Part shown: positions 44,745 through 46,260 of the stretch, piece by piece
How positions within the stretch are numbered: position 1 is the stretch's first letter
How the letters are laid out: each line of letters starts with the position of its first letter
From: Candidatus Coprenecus merdigallinarum
GTDB lineage: Bacteria > Bacteroidota > Bacteroidia > Bacteroidales > UBA932
NCBI GenBank assembly: GCA_018712545.1
Contig: DVGV01000072.1
Location: forward strand, 1-46,260
Direction of reading: 5' to 3'
Length of the DNA: 46,260 nt
Made by a program: the position numbers and the translations under genes
Notes under the pieces: model-generated
Seen by the model: only the letters and a program-made list of their open reading frames with translations
What the model was told of the DNA's origin: nothing
Databases searched by the model: none

Positions 44745-44776
44745 TTTGCTCTGCGCTCGGCTTCTGCGTACATTTG
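44745..44776 (+). promoter_or_regulatory. Consensus promoter for the coiled-coil/HTH gene
   Basis: TTTG (44745-44748), 20 bases, then TACATTTG (44769-44776) is the full Bacteroidetes -33/-7 arrangement. The -7 box ends four bases before the ATG at 44781, so transcription should start at or very near the A of the start codon, giving a leaderless mRNA. Confidence 0.6.
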
Positions 44777-44780
44777 TACT

Positions 44781-45542
44781 ATGGATTGGGATTTTATCAT
44801 ACACTGCATACTGGCCGTGGGGCTGTCGGCGGCTCTGATTGCACTGCTGGACAGCCGCATCAAGCTGAGGAAGGAGCGGCGGAAGACTTCGATGTTCTAC
44901 GGCATTTCCAGGGACCTGGAGGGGGACACGTGGAAGCAGAAGGACGTTATCGAGGAGCAGAACGGTACGATAATGGAGCAGGACAGCACCATTCAAGAGC
45001 AGAACAGTACGATTCAGGAACAAAGCAGCACCATACGGGAGCAAATGCACGAGATTGAGAGCCTCGGGGTGGAACTGAAGGAGAGCAGGGCCATGGCCAG
45101 GATGCTGCTGGAACGCGCTCAGGACGGCCAGGGCAGACTCACCGCCTTCACCGAGCGGCTGCTGATGCTCATCGACGAGATAGCCAACGTCCACTACGAG
45201 AGCGCATCCAGCCCCGCAACCCTCAGCCGCAGGCTCAAGGAAACCCTTCAGACCGGACTCACCGGCCGCGAAGCACTGGAGCAGATCGGCGGCCTCATCG
45301 AGACCTCCTGGCCCGGCTTCCTCAGCGGACTCTTCGACGACTTTCCCTGGCTGACCGACGACGACCGCCTGCTCATCTGCCTGATGTGCTGCGGCCTCTC
45401 CCCCAACGCCGCCAGCGTCATCCTCGACCGCGACCTCAACCGCCTCAACAAATGGAAGACATCTCTCGCCAGGCAGATGGGCCTCTCCACCCGCCTCTCC
45501 AAATACCTCAAGGACCGGCTGGCCTCCTGCCGCTGCGCATAA
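44781..45542 (+). CDS. Membrane-anchored coiled-coil protein with HTH-like C-terminus
   Basis: A 253-residue protein of no family I can name. One membrane segment lies near the N-terminus (HCILAVGLSAALIALL). A coiled coil (about residues 55-100) contains near-identical 7-residue repeats: EQNGTIM, EQDSTIQ, EQNSTIQ, EQSSTIR, EQMHEIE. The C-terminal FPWLTDDDRLLICLMCCGLS, then PNAASVILDRDLNRLNKWKT, resembles the LuxR-like HTH ending found in Bacteroidetes membrane regulators (a pattern like LT..D..LC.LI..G.....IA..L). It could be a membrane-bound DNA-binding regulator. The open frame extends to 44718, but the promoter supports 44781. Confidence 0.8.
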   Translation: MDWDFIIHCILAVGLSAALIALLDSRIKLRKERRKTSMFYGISRDLEGDTWKQKDVIEEQNGTIMEQDSTIQEQNSTIQEQSSTIREQMHEIESLGVELKESRAMARMLLERAQDGQGRLTAFTERLLMLIDEIANVHYESASSPATLSRRLKETLQTGLTGREALEQIGGLIETSWPGFLSGLFDDFPWLTDDDRLLICLMCCGLSPNAASVILDRDLNRLNKWKTSLARQMGLSTRLSKYLKDRLASCRCA

Positions 45543-45640
45543 CCTCACTGGAAGGCCTGTATACCACATCTTGCCTTGCTTGCCTCCTCTTTAACTCTAC
45601 CCCTTCTAATTAACAACTCCTTTCCACCTCGCACCATTTC

Positions 45641-45936
45641 CACCTTCCGAAGGTGCGTCAATTTCCCGCTTTTTCTACTCACCTTCCGAAGGTGAGTAGA
45701 TGCACCACCGCCACGAGAACGCCAGCTGCTGCATTTTCCAACACCACACGCCTTTTCCACCTTCCGAAGGTGCGTCAATTTCCCGCTTTTTCTGCTCACC
45801 TTCCGAAGGTGAGTAGATGCACCACCGCCACAAGAACGCCCGCAGCTGCATTTTCCAACACCACACGCCTTTTCCACCTTCCGAAGGTGCGTTGATTTCC
45901 CGCTTTTTCTGCTCACCTTCCGAAGGTGAGTAGATG
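45641..45936. repeat. 117-base tandem repeat array with CACCTTC-C-GAAGGTG dyads
   Basis: Two and a half units of 117 bases start at 45641, 45758 and 45875. Each unit holds two 15-base dyads CACCTTCCGAAGGTG (45641, 45680; 45758, 45797; 45875, 45914), 39 bases apart. The second dyad of the first unit extends to 25 bases (45675-45699), flanked by CTACT and AGTAG. Between the dyads the units are nearly identical. Open frames here are artefacts of the repeat. Confidence 0.9.
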
Positions 45937-45954
45937 GCCTTACACTCCGCTCAA

Positions 45955-46260
45955 GAAGGTGACGGGTAAACGGCACTTTCGCCTGCACCTTTCGGACGGG
46001 CATCCCGGATAGGGCTGGCGAGAGAAACACCTGGGGCAGGTCGGCCTATAACGAATTCGAGAAGGTGGTGGAGAAAAGCTGTTTCGCCCGGCACCTTCCG
46101 GATGGGGTTCCCGGGCAGGGCTGGCGAGAGAGACACCTGGGGCAGGTCGGCCTATAACGAATTCGAGAAGGTGGTGGAGAAAAGCCGTTTCGCCCGGCAC
46201 CTTCCGGATGGGGTTCCCGGGCAGGGCTGGCGAGAGAGACATCTGGGGCAGGTCGGCCTA
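45955..46260. repeat. 106-base tandem repeat array, running off the window
   Basis: Near-identical units of 106 bases are marked by GGCAGGTCGG at 46035, 46141 and 46247; a diverged copy precedes them from 45955. Each contains an imperfect hairpin GAAGGTG...CACCTTC (46061-46067/46092-46098; 46167-46173/46198-46204) and an EcoRI-like GAATTC. The array is cut by the window end. Open frames over it are repeat artefacts. Confidence 0.88.

Noticed and set aside
45641-45936. CRISPR-like array of a repeated palindrome
   Set aside because: The repeat is only 15 bases, the steps alternate 39/78 bases, and the intervening sequences are themselves repeated rather than unique. No cas genes are present.
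45545-46242. Open frames across the terminal repeats (for example 45545-46030 and 45940-46242, minus strand)
   Set aside because: They are low-complexity translations of tandem repeats with no start signal or recognisable domain.

Overview
The window looks like a chromosomal segment from a GC-rich member of the Bacteroidales (Bacteroidota). The evidence is a short primary sigma factor of the Bacteroidetes type, a GH97 glycosidase, Bacteroidetes-style lipoproteins and beta-propeller proteins, weak Shine-Dalgarno signals, and many promoters with the Bacteroidetes -7 box TAnnTTTG, often as divergent pairs. A narrower placement (for example near Rikenellaceae or related uncultured gut lineages) is only a guess. 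The window starts about 58 bases upstream of dnaA.

Layout. Positions 1-12380 hold rightward housekeeping genes: dnaA, pepD, rpe, then birA facing left. After these come rsfS-ftsH-cdsA-psd (ribosome silencing, membrane protease, phosphatidylethanolamine synthesis), an M20 dipeptidase, pyrF, and a secreted hypothetical protein whose 5' end appears frameshifted. Positions 12402-24726 are a long leftward block: htrA, rpoD, an M3 peptidase, argS, a YgiQ radical SAM protein, a small acidic protein, a CLC channel and tex. Positions 24822-27300 carry dnaN, a DnaQ-like exonuclease and a small FAH-like protein. A HI0933-type flavoprotein (leftward) is divergent from tRNA-Thr(CGT), which is followed by a secreted GH97 glycosidase and a membrane-anchored nitroreductase.

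Positions 31307-35562 are more accessory. They contain an intergenic repeat cluster, a very good sigma-54 type promoter with an upstream dyad driving a lone MacB/FtsX-type permease, a 122-base inverted-repeat element, a zinc metallopeptidase, and a toxin-antitoxin pair whose 56-residue antitoxin is easily missed. Positions 35569-41283 are leftward: a short UvrA-like ATPase, a LOG-family protein, a GT39 glycosyltransferase and mnmA. mnmA is divergent from the SRP RNA gene. Two lipoprotein genes and cdd follow.

The last 2.4 kb are unusual. There is a 0.9-kb gene-free stretch with an outward promoter and fifteen 8-base tandem repeats. Next comes a membrane-anchored coiled-coil protein with an HTH-like C-terminus, probably read from a leaderless mRNA. 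Last are two abutting tandem-repeat arrays (117-base and 106-base periods) built on CCTTC/GAAGG dyads. Related pieces of these arrays also occur at about 31.3-31.4 kb and, more weakly, at 9.8 kb. No single large undescribed system is evident. The best leads are the sigma-54 controlled permease, the antitoxin, the HTH coiled-coil membrane protein and the intergenic repeat families.
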